Shown here in pieces: positions 34,172 through 41,314 of a stretch of DNA of 41,314 nucleotides. Source of the stretch: an uncultured Bacteroides sp. (lineage in GTDB: Bacteria > Bacteroidota > Bacteroidia > Bacteroidales > Bacteroidaceae). The position numbers were made by a program, and so were the translations under genes. The stretch covers positions 1 through 41,314 of the forward strand of contig CASENS010000013.1 in assembly GCA_949289345.1 (NCBI GenBank), read 5' to 3'. Each line of letters opens with the position of its first letter. Positions within the stretch are counted from its first letter, which is position 1. The notes under the pieces are model-generated. The model made no database searches and had not been told where the DNA came from. It saw only the letters and a list, made by a program, of their open reading frames with translations.

Positions 34172-36367
34172 TTATTGGGCAGTCAGTTCAATCACCCGGC
34201 TCTGCATCGGCCGGAAACCGAAAACATCCAGTCCTATTTTCATCAGATAATCACCGGAATAGACCCGTCCGTGTGCCTTCAACGAAGACTTAGCACCGGG
34301 CATCAGGTTGATTTCTTCCACCCGGTACATCCGGTCCGGGTCGAGTCCTTGCAGCTTGACAGCCATCAGTTTCTCTTGATAACGCGGATAAATATCGTAA
34401 GCGAAAAGCACCGCTTTCTGCCGGGCGGAGTCGACATAGTTCACAGCCATGTGATGCGTGTCGTAAGGGGAAACCAACCGATACTGCGTACCTTCCAGGA
34501 TGACAGGCTTCAATCGCTTCCAATTAACAACGGCTTCCCGGCAATATTGCAGTTCGTCGGGCGTCATTTCCTTCAGACCGATGTCGAATCCTAATTTACA
34601 CATAGAGGCTACATCCGTACGGAACTTCACCGAAGCCTCCTTGTTCCAGCTCGTCACATGCGCACACATGGCCTTGGCCGGGAAGAAATGAGAAAAGCCC
34701 CACTGAATGTAAAGCCGCTCCACCGGATCGGTATCGTCACTGCACCAGAACTCGGTGAAGTACTTCAAAGCCTCGTAGTCGCAACGCGCTCCGCCTCCCG
34801 AACAAAGCATCATAGGCAGGTCAGGATACTTCGCATTCACCCGCTTCATGACACGGTACACACCCCGCACATGGTCGATGTACAACCGTCCCTGCTCGTC
34901 TTCCAGATAGGGAGAGTAGATATTGGTTATCGGGCTGTTACAGTCCCACTTGAAGTAGGCAATGTCGGGATTCTCCGTCAACAGTCTATCAACCACGCCA
35001 TATACATAATCCTGCACATCGGGATTGCTCAAGTCCAGCACCAACTGGTTGCGATAATAGTAGGTATCCCGGTTCAGATAGTGGATGGCCCAGTCAGGAT
35101 GTTTTTCAAAGAGTTCGCTTTTAGGATTCACCATTTCCGGCTCTATCCAGATGCCAAACTTCACGCCTGCTTTCTGTGCCATCTCGGTCAATGCCTGAAT
35201 TCCACCGGGCAGTTTTTCGCGGTTTACTTCCCAATCGCCCAGTCCGGCATAATCGCTGTTACGCGGATGTTTGTTACCAAACCATCCATCATCCAGTAAG
35301 AACATATCCACACCCAAATCCTGGGCCTCATTCATCAAAGCCTCCAGTTTGGTCTGGTCGAAATCGAAATAAGTGTTCTCCCAATTATTCAGCAAGGTCA
35401 TGCGGTCTCCCTTTCCCTCTTTCAACTGGTAGTTTCGTGCCCATGCCTGCAAGTTACGGCTTCCTTGTCCCGCTCCCTGTCGGCTTAGGGTGAAAATAAA
35501 TTCAGGGGTTGTAAATACTTCGCCCGGACGAAGCGTATAGACCGACGCATACGGATTGATGGCAGGAATGACACGCAGATTGCCCACATTGTCCACTTCA
35601 AAAGTAAAACGAAAGTTGCCTGTCCAGCCCAATGTGCCCATCAAAACCTCTCCCTGCTGCTCCTCTACCGGACGACCCAATCCGATGATAAAGAAGGGAT
35701 GCATGTGCATGGCAGCCCGGCTTCCCAGCTTCGTATCCAATATCTTCTTGCCCGGCAATAAAGGTTGACTGCTCATCTGGGCTTCCTTCGCCCAGTCACT
35801 GCTGAACTCCGTGAGGTAATAAGCCTGACGATTGAAATAGAGCATGGTCGACGCATAGGCTGACAAGCTAATAGGCTCCTTCTCCTGATGGCGTATCTCG
35901 CTCCAGGTCTTGATGACATCTTCGGCCGCATAAGCCACATAATGCAAAGTGACCTCCACCGGATATCGATTATCACGCAACACGATGTCAGTCTGTACGC
36001 CTCCCTCGACCGGTTGTTGGGTAGAAGAGACATAGTAAAGCCACGTCGACGGATTCCCGTCACTGTGTGTGATGGCTACGGCCGGCTCGAAGAAATCTTC
36101 GTTGCCCGAACCGCTGTACACTTCCCATCCACGAGGCACAACACTACCGTCCGAAGCGGCATGTACATCCCAAGAGAGTTCCGCCAAATCCGTTTCATGG
36201 CGCAATTTCTCGCCCAGATAACTTTGATACAACCGCCCATTCTCGGCCACTTGCAACACCAAATCCGTCTGTGTCGTCGATATACGGATAATTTTCTTTT
36301 CCGCAGCATGCCCTCCTGTTGCAACCAGGAAAGCAGACATGACTGCTACCTTCATGAAGTTTTTCAT
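34172..36367 (-). CDS. GH36 alpha-galactosidase
   Basis: 731 residues with a signal peptide (MKNFMKVAVMSAFLVATGGH), so it is probably periplasmic. The N-terminal beta-supersandwich is followed by the catalytic barrel (about 320-650) and a C-terminal beta domain. Catalytic residues are visible: nucleophile Asp475 in YFKWDCNSP and acid/base Asp544 in WCSDDTDP. LLDDGWFGNKHPRNSDYAGL and FGIWIEPEMVNP are further family landmarks. GH36 enzymes release alpha-1,6-linked galactose from melibiose, raffinose and stachyose. Beside a GH32 enzyme and a fructokinase, raffinose-family oligosaccharides are the natural substrate: this enzyme would leave sucrose for GH32. It is separated from GH32 by only 19 bp. 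Confidence 0.93.
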   Translation of the reverse strand: MKNFMKVAVMSAFLVATGGHAAEKKIIRISTTQTDLVLQVAENGRLYQSYLGEKLRHETDLAELSWDVHAASDGSVVPRGWEVYSGSGNEDFFEPAVAITHSDGNPSTWLYYVSSTQQPVEGGVQTDIVLRDNRYPVEVTLHYVAYAAEDVIKTWSEIRHQEKEPISLSAYASTMLYFNRQAYYLTEFSSDWAKEAQMSSQPLLPGKKILDTKLGSRAAMHMHPFFIIGLGRPVEEQQGEVLMGTLGWTGNFRFTFEVDNVGNLRVIPAINPYASVYTLRPGEVFTTPEFIFTLSRQGAGQGSRNLQAWARNYQLKEGKGDRMTLLNNWENTYFDFDQTKLEALMNEAQDLGVDMFLLDDGWFGNKHPRNSDYAGLGDWEVNREKLPGGIQALTEMAQKAGVKFGIWIEPEMVNPKSELFEKHPDWAIHYLNRDTYYYRNQLVLDLSNPDVQDYVYGVVDRLLTENPDIAYFKWDCNSPITNIYSPYLEDEQGRLYIDHVRGVYRVMKRVNAKYPDLPMMLCSGGGARCDYEALKYFTEFWCSDDTDPVERLYIQWGFSHFFPAKAMCAHVTSWNKEASVKFRTDVASMCKLGFDIGLKEMTPDELQYCREAVVNWKRLKPVILEGTQYRLVSPYDTHHMAVNYVDSARQKAVLFAYDIYPRYQEKLMAVKLQGLDPDRMYRVEEINLMPGAKSSLKAHGRVYSGDYLMKIGLDVFGFRPMQSRVIELTAQ

Positions 36368-36386
36368 GGTTCCTATACTTTTAAAT

Positions 36387-38273
36387 TTATAATCCCAATT
36401 GATAAATAGTCAGATTCTCCACCTGAGCCTCACCTCCCTCGGTGAAAAAGCGAAGTGAGTCATACACTTCCGTAGGAAATACCAGATTGGTCATGGCTAT
36501 GCGTCCGCCATCCACAAAGATTTCCACCGAACATTTGTCTACAAAGACATGCAGATGATATGTCCGCCCCTCACATAGCGACAAGGGTGCCCAGGTACCC
36601 AATGCGAAATCATTCTGATAATTGACAGAAAGCGTCTTGCGATGCTCATCCGTTTCTTTCACATGCACGTCATAGTTCCCTTTATTATTTCCCCATTTCG
36701 GCAAATCGGTAATGCCGCTTTCCGTACGGTCCATCACGATTCGTCCGGTCTTCATGTCCAGATAGATGCGGGCTTTTTCCCCTTTACTGTTCATTAAATC
36801 GAATCCTACCGTCTGTGCTGATGCAGGTGTAATATCCATTTCCAGCTCCACTCCGCTCTTCACACCGTCCGTAAGATGTTCCACCTGATATTCTCCCTTC
36901 ACAGACAAGTTCTCGACCTTTCTTGTTTTCTGACGCAAGCTTTCGGTCTCCTTCACAGCATCCGCAGCCACATAGATTTCGCCGTCTTTCGTATAAAGCG
37001 ACAGTTCGCGGGGCAACGCATTGGCACCACGATATTGACGAATCGGGGTAATGTTGGCATATTGCCAGTTGCTCATCCAGGGCACGGCAATCGTACGGCC
37101 TGCCGTATTGGAGAAGCAAACGGTGGCATAGTGATCCTTACCATAGTCCAGCCATTTCGTAACCTCCCGCTTCGTGTCACACGTAAATTCCTTCCCATCA
37201 AAATCGCCAATGAAATACTCGGTGGCACTTCCGCCAAACATACAGCCGGGATTGATATTTACAATCATAACCCACTTCATCCGACTTGTATCACCATCGA
37301 CCGGCAGCTGAATGAAATCGGGACATTCAAACTGGTTGGGCTGAACGCCATACCCCTCGCCGAACTGGCTCAGATAAGTCCACTCCTTCATATCATCCGA
37401 CGAATAGAAACGCATGTTCTTGTCGGCCGAAACAATCATATACCACTTCTTGGCAGGCTCATACCAGAATACTTTCGGGTCACGGAAGTCCTTCAGCCCG
37501 TCGAACGGAGTCAGAATCGGATTCTTTTCGTATTTGGTGTAAGTGCGCCCGTTGTCCTTGCTGTAAGCCATACACTGAATCTGCCCATGCGCGTCGCTGG
37601 CCGAGGTGTAGAAAGCTACCAAGGCGTCCTCCCCGTAGCCCGCGCTATTCAGATGGTCTACCACCGTACTGCCCGAGAAGATATGTCCTAAGGTATCACG
37701 GGCAATGGCCGGTTTCAGATGCTGCCAATGTATGAGGTCGCGGCTGACGGAGTGCCCCCAATGCATATTCCCCCACTTGGAACCATACGGGTTATACTGA
37801 TAATAAAGGTGATATTCTCCATCTTTATAAACCAGACCGTTGGCATCGTTCATCCAACCGTACAAAGGCGTATGGTGATACTCAGGCCGGTAGTAATCCG
37901 TGTTGCGGGTGTCAAAAGTATCGGCCAACTGGATGTGCTCCCAGCAAACCGCCTTATCCCCCACACGGGCAATGGCCACCGTGGCCTGCTTCCCTTCAGG
38001 CAATTCAAAAGGTACATAATATTCCACACTGTCCACAGCCAGACGGACGTCCATGGCTACATCGGCCGGACTACCCGTCACCAACTTCACCTGCCCTTCG
38101 TTACACGATTCCTGAATGGGAAGAATCAGGTATTTGGGAGCCTTGTCAATATGTAAGAGCGTCAACGTGTCGCCTTGATGTTCGAATACCAAGTTGTTTT
38201 GAGGAGTTTGACAAGCCGTAAGCCCGGCCGAAAGTGTCAGTGCCCATGTCAGGCGAATAAAGTTCTTTTCCAT
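36387..38273 (-). CDS. GH32 beta-fructosidase (sucrase/fructanase-type), lipoprotein
   Basis: 628 residues. The type II signal ends LTAC (Cys21) followed by QTPQN, without the acidic residues of a typical surface-export signal, so a periplasm-facing lipoprotein is likely. After an N-terminal beta domain (about 25-125) comes the five-bladed propeller: nucleophile Asp143 in GWMNDANG, transition-state stabiliser Asp265 in FRDPKVFW and acid/base Glu316 in FECPD. The C-terminal beta-sandwich (about 460-628) ends with HVFVDKCSVEIFVDGG, typical of GH32. These enzymes cut terminal fructose from sucrose, raffinose, inulin or levan. In this operon sucrose and raffinose are the likely substrates. Confidence 0.94.
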   Translation of the reverse strand: MEKNFIRLTWALTLSAGLTACQTPQNNLVFEHQGDTLTLLHIDKAPKYLILPIQESCNEGQVKLVTGSPADVAMDVRLAVDSVEYYVPFELPEGKQATVAIARVGDKAVCWEHIQLADTFDTRNTDYYRPEYHHTPLYGWMNDANGLVYKDGEYHLYYQYNPYGSKWGNMHWGHSVSRDLIHWQHLKPAIARDTLGHIFSGSTVVDHLNSAGYGEDALVAFYTSASDAHGQIQCMAYSKDNGRTYTKYEKNPILTPFDGLKDFRDPKVFWYEPAKKWYMIVSADKNMRFYSSDDMKEWTYLSQFGEGYGVQPNQFECPDFIQLPVDGDTSRMKWVMIVNINPGCMFGGSATEYFIGDFDGKEFTCDTKREVTKWLDYGKDHYATVCFSNTAGRTIAVPWMSNWQYANITPIRQYRGANALPRELSLYTKDGEIYVAADAVKETESLRQKTRKVENLSVKGEYQVEHLTDGVKSGVELEMDITPASAQTVGFDLMNSKGEKARIYLDMKTGRIVMDRTESGITDLPKWGNNKGNYDVHVKETDEHRKTLSVNYQNDFALGTWAPLSLCEGRTYHLHVFVDKCSVEIFVDGGRIAMTNLVFPTEVYDSLRFFTEGGEAQVENLTIYQLGL

Positions 38274-38313
38274 GGTTGTTATTGTTTAATGTTCAAATAT
38301 ACCTATTTTTCTT

Positions 38314-40668
38314 TTAAAACTTCAAGCTGGCCGTAAATTCTATCGTAAACGGACGGATATAGCTTCCCGCCATCACATGTCCGGCATACTGGTCGGCGTC
38401 TTCCTTTTCTATCAGCTCGGCGCCGGCAATACTACCCTTGGCTCCAGTCTGATTAAGGAAGTTGACTACCGTGCAGCCTAACGCCAGTTTTTCATTTACT
38501 TGCCAGTTCAGTCCGCCAAAGGTTTCCCAGCGCCCGTTGAAGTAGTAGGCATCGTTGATGTTGGCATACGTCTTGCTGAAATAACGGAAGCTCGTCCAAA
38601 TTTTCAAGTCGTCCGTAATCATGTAACTGGGATCTATTTCCACAATCACCTGCGGTATTTCGGCCACGATGTTGCCCGTAGCATTGATTTCACCCACATA
38701 GCCGTCCGAGAACGTGACACTCGTTTCATACTTCTTGTACGTCGGCTTCTGGTAAGTGAAAAGGAAGTGCAGGTCGAAGCCTTTGAACGGATGTGCCACT
38801 ACATCGGTGGTCCAGCCCAACGTCTTGATGTCGTAGGTCAGGGGAGCGGCCAATATCTCGTTGCCGGAGGCTGTCTGGTGTTGCAAGTTCAGTGTGGAGT
38901 TGTTGTTGGTCTTCGATATGTAAGAGAAGAGTGAGGTGAGGCTCAACCAGGAGTTATTGTAGTAGATACCCGCTCTTCCTAAGGGTACGGAAACCTTGTC
39001 GGTATTCGGCAGAGTAGCCGGTGCAAAGTTCTCTATGCGCGGATGCTGGGTGATGTAAGTAAAGTCTCCGGTGAATCCGAAGCGGTCAGTCAGCTTGTAC
39101 GTGGCAGCCGCACTGAAGGCATAATTAAACCAATCGTAAGAAAGGTCGGTGGGAACAATTTTCGTACCGTCGGGGGCGGTGGCTCCCAGATAATAGTTGG
39201 CAAAACGTCCGACATACTCACCGGTCGCATTTCGTACGGCAGCATTCTCGCCACGCAACGCCTGATACTCCAAGCGGGCGCCATAATAAACGTTCAAATC
39301 GTCCGTGATGTTCCAATCGTGAGTAAAATACACCGCTACCTTGTTCTCGTGTCCTTTGTAATACTCGGAAGCGTTCCTGTTGAAGTCGTAGTAGTAACCG
39401 TTGCCACCGTAAGTGCGCTGGGTATAAGTGGCATAATCGGCATTATACAGACGCACCGGATAACTGCCGTCCGAAGGAACGGACTGGTCGTACATAGTCG
39501 TGTTCGAAGTATAATCGATATCGTAATACCATTCGTTAAATCCTAATCGCCAGATGCCGTTGTCCAATTGTTTCGACAGCTCGGTGGTAAACATCACTTC
39601 GTCGATAAAGCCCCGGTTGAGGCACGACATGCGGCTTTGTACATATTGCCCCGCATAAGGCTGCATACTCCCGTCGGCCGATTCGTACAGATAACGGATG
39701 CCTGCCGCATTCTGGTCGAGCGACATGGGCGTCTGATACACCAATGAGCCCATGGCATGGTCATACTTCAGCATCGCTTTCCACTCCAGACCGTTATCCC
39801 ACTGATACGTGTTCATCAGCGAAAACTCACTGCCCTTATTCAAACTGGCGTCGTACAAAGTGGTCCGGCGGACTTCTCCGGTACGCATATCCCGATACAC
39901 CATCTCGTTGTCAGTAGGCAGATAGGAAGTCGTACCCAGCGCAAAGTCGCCGAATTCTTTTACACTGCCATCGCCTACATAAATGAACGGCGCCGACTGG
40001 GTGGCGTAATTGTACACCGGATGACTGTTGCTGTAATGATAAAGAGCCGTCACCTCGCCGCGTCCCTCATGATAGCGCTTGGTCAACGCTACTTTATAGA
40101 TTTGCGTACGGTCTTGAAAGGGGGTAGACCTGATTTTGAATGTACCCGGATCGAAGTCCTGATACATGTTGGCACTATAATACCAGTCGTCGGTCACCTC
40201 TCCATTCAGATTCAGGGAGAATTCCTGCATGCCGAAGTGGTTACTCTTGTAATTGAGCGTGCCGTGGAAGCCTTTCTGCCCCAGCTGAGTGAATGAATTG
40301 ACCGCATAGCCTATATTACCGGTTGTAATGGCCGTTTCCGATATTTTCAGTAATCCCACGTGGCTCAAGCTGGCGTCCGAGCGCCACATGCTGTTTACGC
40401 TGTGCGGGTTGGTGGCATACGTAATGGGCATGCCATTCTCCAATACATTCACATCTGCCGAAGGTAACCCTATCTGAATTTCCCGGGGACCGTTGGCGCT
40501 TGCCGCGTTCAACATCACGTTCCGGTTGCCTTCCTCTTTGCTTGAGGATGTAGCTTTTCCCTCACTGTTTTCTGTCTGTTGTGCCCAAAGAGTTCCGCAG
40601 CCCAAACTGCTTACTAATAAAATTGCAACTGTCTGTTGACAGATTAAATGTCTGATACCTGTTTTCAT
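38314..40668 (-). CDS. TonB-dependent outer-membrane receptor without a SusD partner
   Basis: 784 residues with a signal peptide ending near GTLWAQQ. It lacks the carboxypeptidase-like domain and SusC plug motifs found at 4058 and 11360. A short plug region (about 60-140, IGLPSADVNVLENGMPITYA and then KISETAITTGNIGYAVNSFT) precedes a long barrel with alternating aromatic strands and a C-terminal Phe (FTIEFTASLKF). It heads the operon, 40 bp before GH32, and no susD-like gene is present. It probably imports the oligosaccharide alone, as simpler TonB-dependent sucrose or maltodextrin receptors do in other Gram-negatives. I could not identify a TonB box with confidence. Confidence 0.82.
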   Translation of the reverse strand: MKTGIRHLICQQTVAILLVSSLGCGTLWAQQTENSEGKATSSSKEEGNRNVMLNAASANGPREIQIGLPSADVNVLENGMPITYATNPHSVNSMWRSDASLSHVGLLKISETAITTGNIGYAVNSFTQLGQKGFHGTLNYKSNHFGMQEFSLNLNGEVTDDWYYSANMYQDFDPGTFKIRSTPFQDRTQIYKVALTKRYHEGRGEVTALYHYSNSHPVYNYATQSAPFIYVGDGSVKEFGDFALGTTSYLPTDNEMVYRDMRTGEVRRTTLYDASLNKGSEFSLMNTYQWDNGLEWKAMLKYDHAMGSLVYQTPMSLDQNAAGIRYLYESADGSMQPYAGQYVQSRMSCLNRGFIDEVMFTTELSKQLDNGIWRLGFNEWYYDIDYTSNTTMYDQSVPSDGSYPVRLYNADYATYTQRTYGGNGYYYDFNRNASEYYKGHENKVAVYFTHDWNITDDLNVYYGARLEYQALRGENAAVRNATGEYVGRFANYYLGATAPDGTKIVPTDLSYDWFNYAFSAAATYKLTDRFGFTGDFTYITQHPRIENFAPATLPNTDKVSVPLGRAGIYYNNSWLSLTSLFSYISKTNNNSTLNLQHQTASGNEILAAPLTYDIKTLGWTTDVVAHPFKGFDLHFLFTYQKPTYKKYETSVTFSDGYVGEINATGNIVAEIPQVIVEIDPSYMITDDLKIWTSFRYFSKTYANINDAYYFNGRWETFGGLNWQVNEKLALGCTVVNFLNQTGAKGSIAGAELIEKEDADQYAGHVMAGSYIRPFTIEFTASLKF

Positions 40669-40706
40669 GGTAAAGCCTCATTTTTTTTAGTTGAACATTT
40701 CGGTTT

Positions 40707-40800
40707 CAAATGTACGGGTAAGTGTCCGGGGAGGCTATAACAAATGTTTCATTCCATCACATTCTTGTTACATGAAACATTTTCGACAGGATATGTAACA
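40707..40800 (-). promoter_or_regulatory. Promoter and operator-like repeats upstream of the oligosaccharide operon
   Basis: Minus-strand TACATTTG (plus 40714-40707) matches TAnnTTTG, but no TTTG lies 19-21 nt upstream, which fits an activator-dependent promoter. Further upstream are nested inverted repeats: aatgtttcat (40743-40752) with atgaaacatt (40772-40781), and tgttaca (40766-40772) with tgtaaca (40794-40800). They are good candidates for HTCS binding sites. About 38 nt separate the -7 box from the start codon. Confidence 0.55.
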
Positions 40801-40910
40801 TTTCCAGCACCAGTGCAGGCCCATATACATCTTTTAGCTCATACACTTGTTCTGTTCACATAAAAAATTTATATTGGGGACTTGATTAAATACACTTGAA
40901 AAGACCAGTT

Positions 40911-41155
40911 ATGGAGAATTTCAACTATGTAGAAGTGCCCACCGGATTCTGTCTGTAAAAGCAGCCATGCAAGGCATCAATTTAAAAAGATACATTGAGG
41001 GACTTCTTGCGAAAGACGTAGAGGATATGCTAGCCGGTATGGATGGCAATGATGCATACCGGTGGCTTTCAAAAAATGAACCTGACGGGTATGTAAGGGT
41101 CGGGAAAAAAGAAAAACAGGATTTTGAAAACTGGCTGGGTATTGAAAGGAAATGA
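40911..41155 (+). pseudogene. Ribbon-helix-helix antitoxin-like gene with a probable frameshift
   Basis: ATG 40911 opens MENFNYVEVPTGF and then stops. One base out of register the sequence continues SVKAAMQGINLKRYIEGLLA and ends DFENWLGIERK. Together they give an about 81-residue protein with a strand (YVEVP) and two helices as in RHH/Arc-type antitoxins. The shift lies near 40950. A shorter product could start at ATG 40967. Its leader (cacttgaaaagaccagttatg) resembles that of the gene at 26403. The stop overlaps a following ATG (ATGA at 41152-41155), as in toxin-antitoxin operons. Confidence 0.5.
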
Positions 41156-41167
41156 AGGTAGAGTATT
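41152..41167 (+). pseudogene. First codons of a possible toxin gene, cut off
   Basis: The ATG at 41152 overlaps the RHH stop and reads MKVEYF before the sequence becomes the lipoprotein repeat at 41168, where the frame soon stops. A start of this kind is common for RelE-like toxins, but six codons are too few for identification. Confidence 0.25.
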
Positions 41168-41314
41168 TCTGCTGGTTATGAATTATGAGGTGCAGGGGGA
41201 AAATGTGCGTTTAAGTCTCGAACCTGATTTTGGAACGCCCTTATTGGGTGTGGGCATCGAAACCCAATTGGACGGAGATGCATTAACGCCTCAAGAAAGA
41301 AAAGCGATGGAACT
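41168..41314 (+). repeat. 147-bp direct repeat, right copy: 3' fragment of a DUF4925-like lipoprotein gene
   Basis: Matches 27275-27421 with one difference (G to A, changing MDYEV to MNYEV). It is in the same orientation and continues to the window end. Upstream of 41168 the sequence is unrelated at the DNA level, so this is a junction. The lipoprotein frame is open here (LLVMNYEVQGENVRLSLEPD) but has no 5' part with a signal peptide. Confidence 0.85.

Overview
The window reads as chromosomal DNA of a gut Bacteroidales bacterium, most likely Bacteroides or Phocaeicola. The evidence is Bacteroides-type promoters (TTTG about 19-20 nt upstream of TAnnTTTG), SusC/SusD pairs, a hybrid two-component regulator, a PgpH-like HD protein, a choloylglycine hydrolase and IS66/ISAon1-type remnants. 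The species cannot be fixed from the sequence alone.

Region 1 (1-16.9 kb) is the most interesting part and looks like a phase-variable 'shufflon' of outer-membrane uptake systems. At the left edge, on the minus strand, lies a promoter, signal peptide and N-terminal domain of a SusC-type TonB-dependent transporter that runs off the window. Next come a tyrosine recombinase (624-1793, +) and a choloylglycine/bile-salt hydrolase-like gene (2291-3376, -). Two promoterless cassettes follow on the plus strand (about 4.0-9.5 kb and 11.3-16.8 kb). Each encodes a SusC that lacks its signal peptide and first domain, a complete SusD lipoprotein and a third surface lipoprotein. The expressed 5' end and the headless copies are in opposite orientation with the recombinase between them. 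Inversion would therefore hand the promoter and signal peptide to a silent cassette. A HigB/HigA-type toxin-antitoxin pair sits between the two cassettes.

Region 2 (17.1-24.7 kb) is housekeeping: a small membrane protein and a 7TM-HD phosphohydrolase (minus), divergent from glutamyl-tRNA synthetase (gltX) and Kdo transferase (waaA) (plus). A TPR regulator-like gene follows, split by one in-frame TAG.

Region 3 (24.7-28.4 kb) holds a small secreted protein, two tandem paralogous lipoproteins driven by near-identical promoters with an embedded dyad, and an internally deleted IS66 remnant.

Region 4 (28.4-40.9 kb, all minus) is a sucrose/raffinose-type utilisation locus. It has a hybrid two-component sensor-regulator with a sugar-binding-protein-like sensor, a gap with transposon and ATPase fossils, and then a five-gene operon transcribed TonB-dependent receptor > GH32 > GH36 alpha-galactosidase > MFS sugar importer > fructokinase. 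Imported oligosaccharide would be cut by GH36 and GH32, and the released hexose imported and phosphorylated.

The right edge (40.9-41.3 kb) is rearranged. A frameshifted ribbon-helix-helix antitoxin-like gene and the first codons of a possible toxin run into a 147-bp near-perfect copy of the lipoprotein gene at 27.3 kb, in direct orientation.
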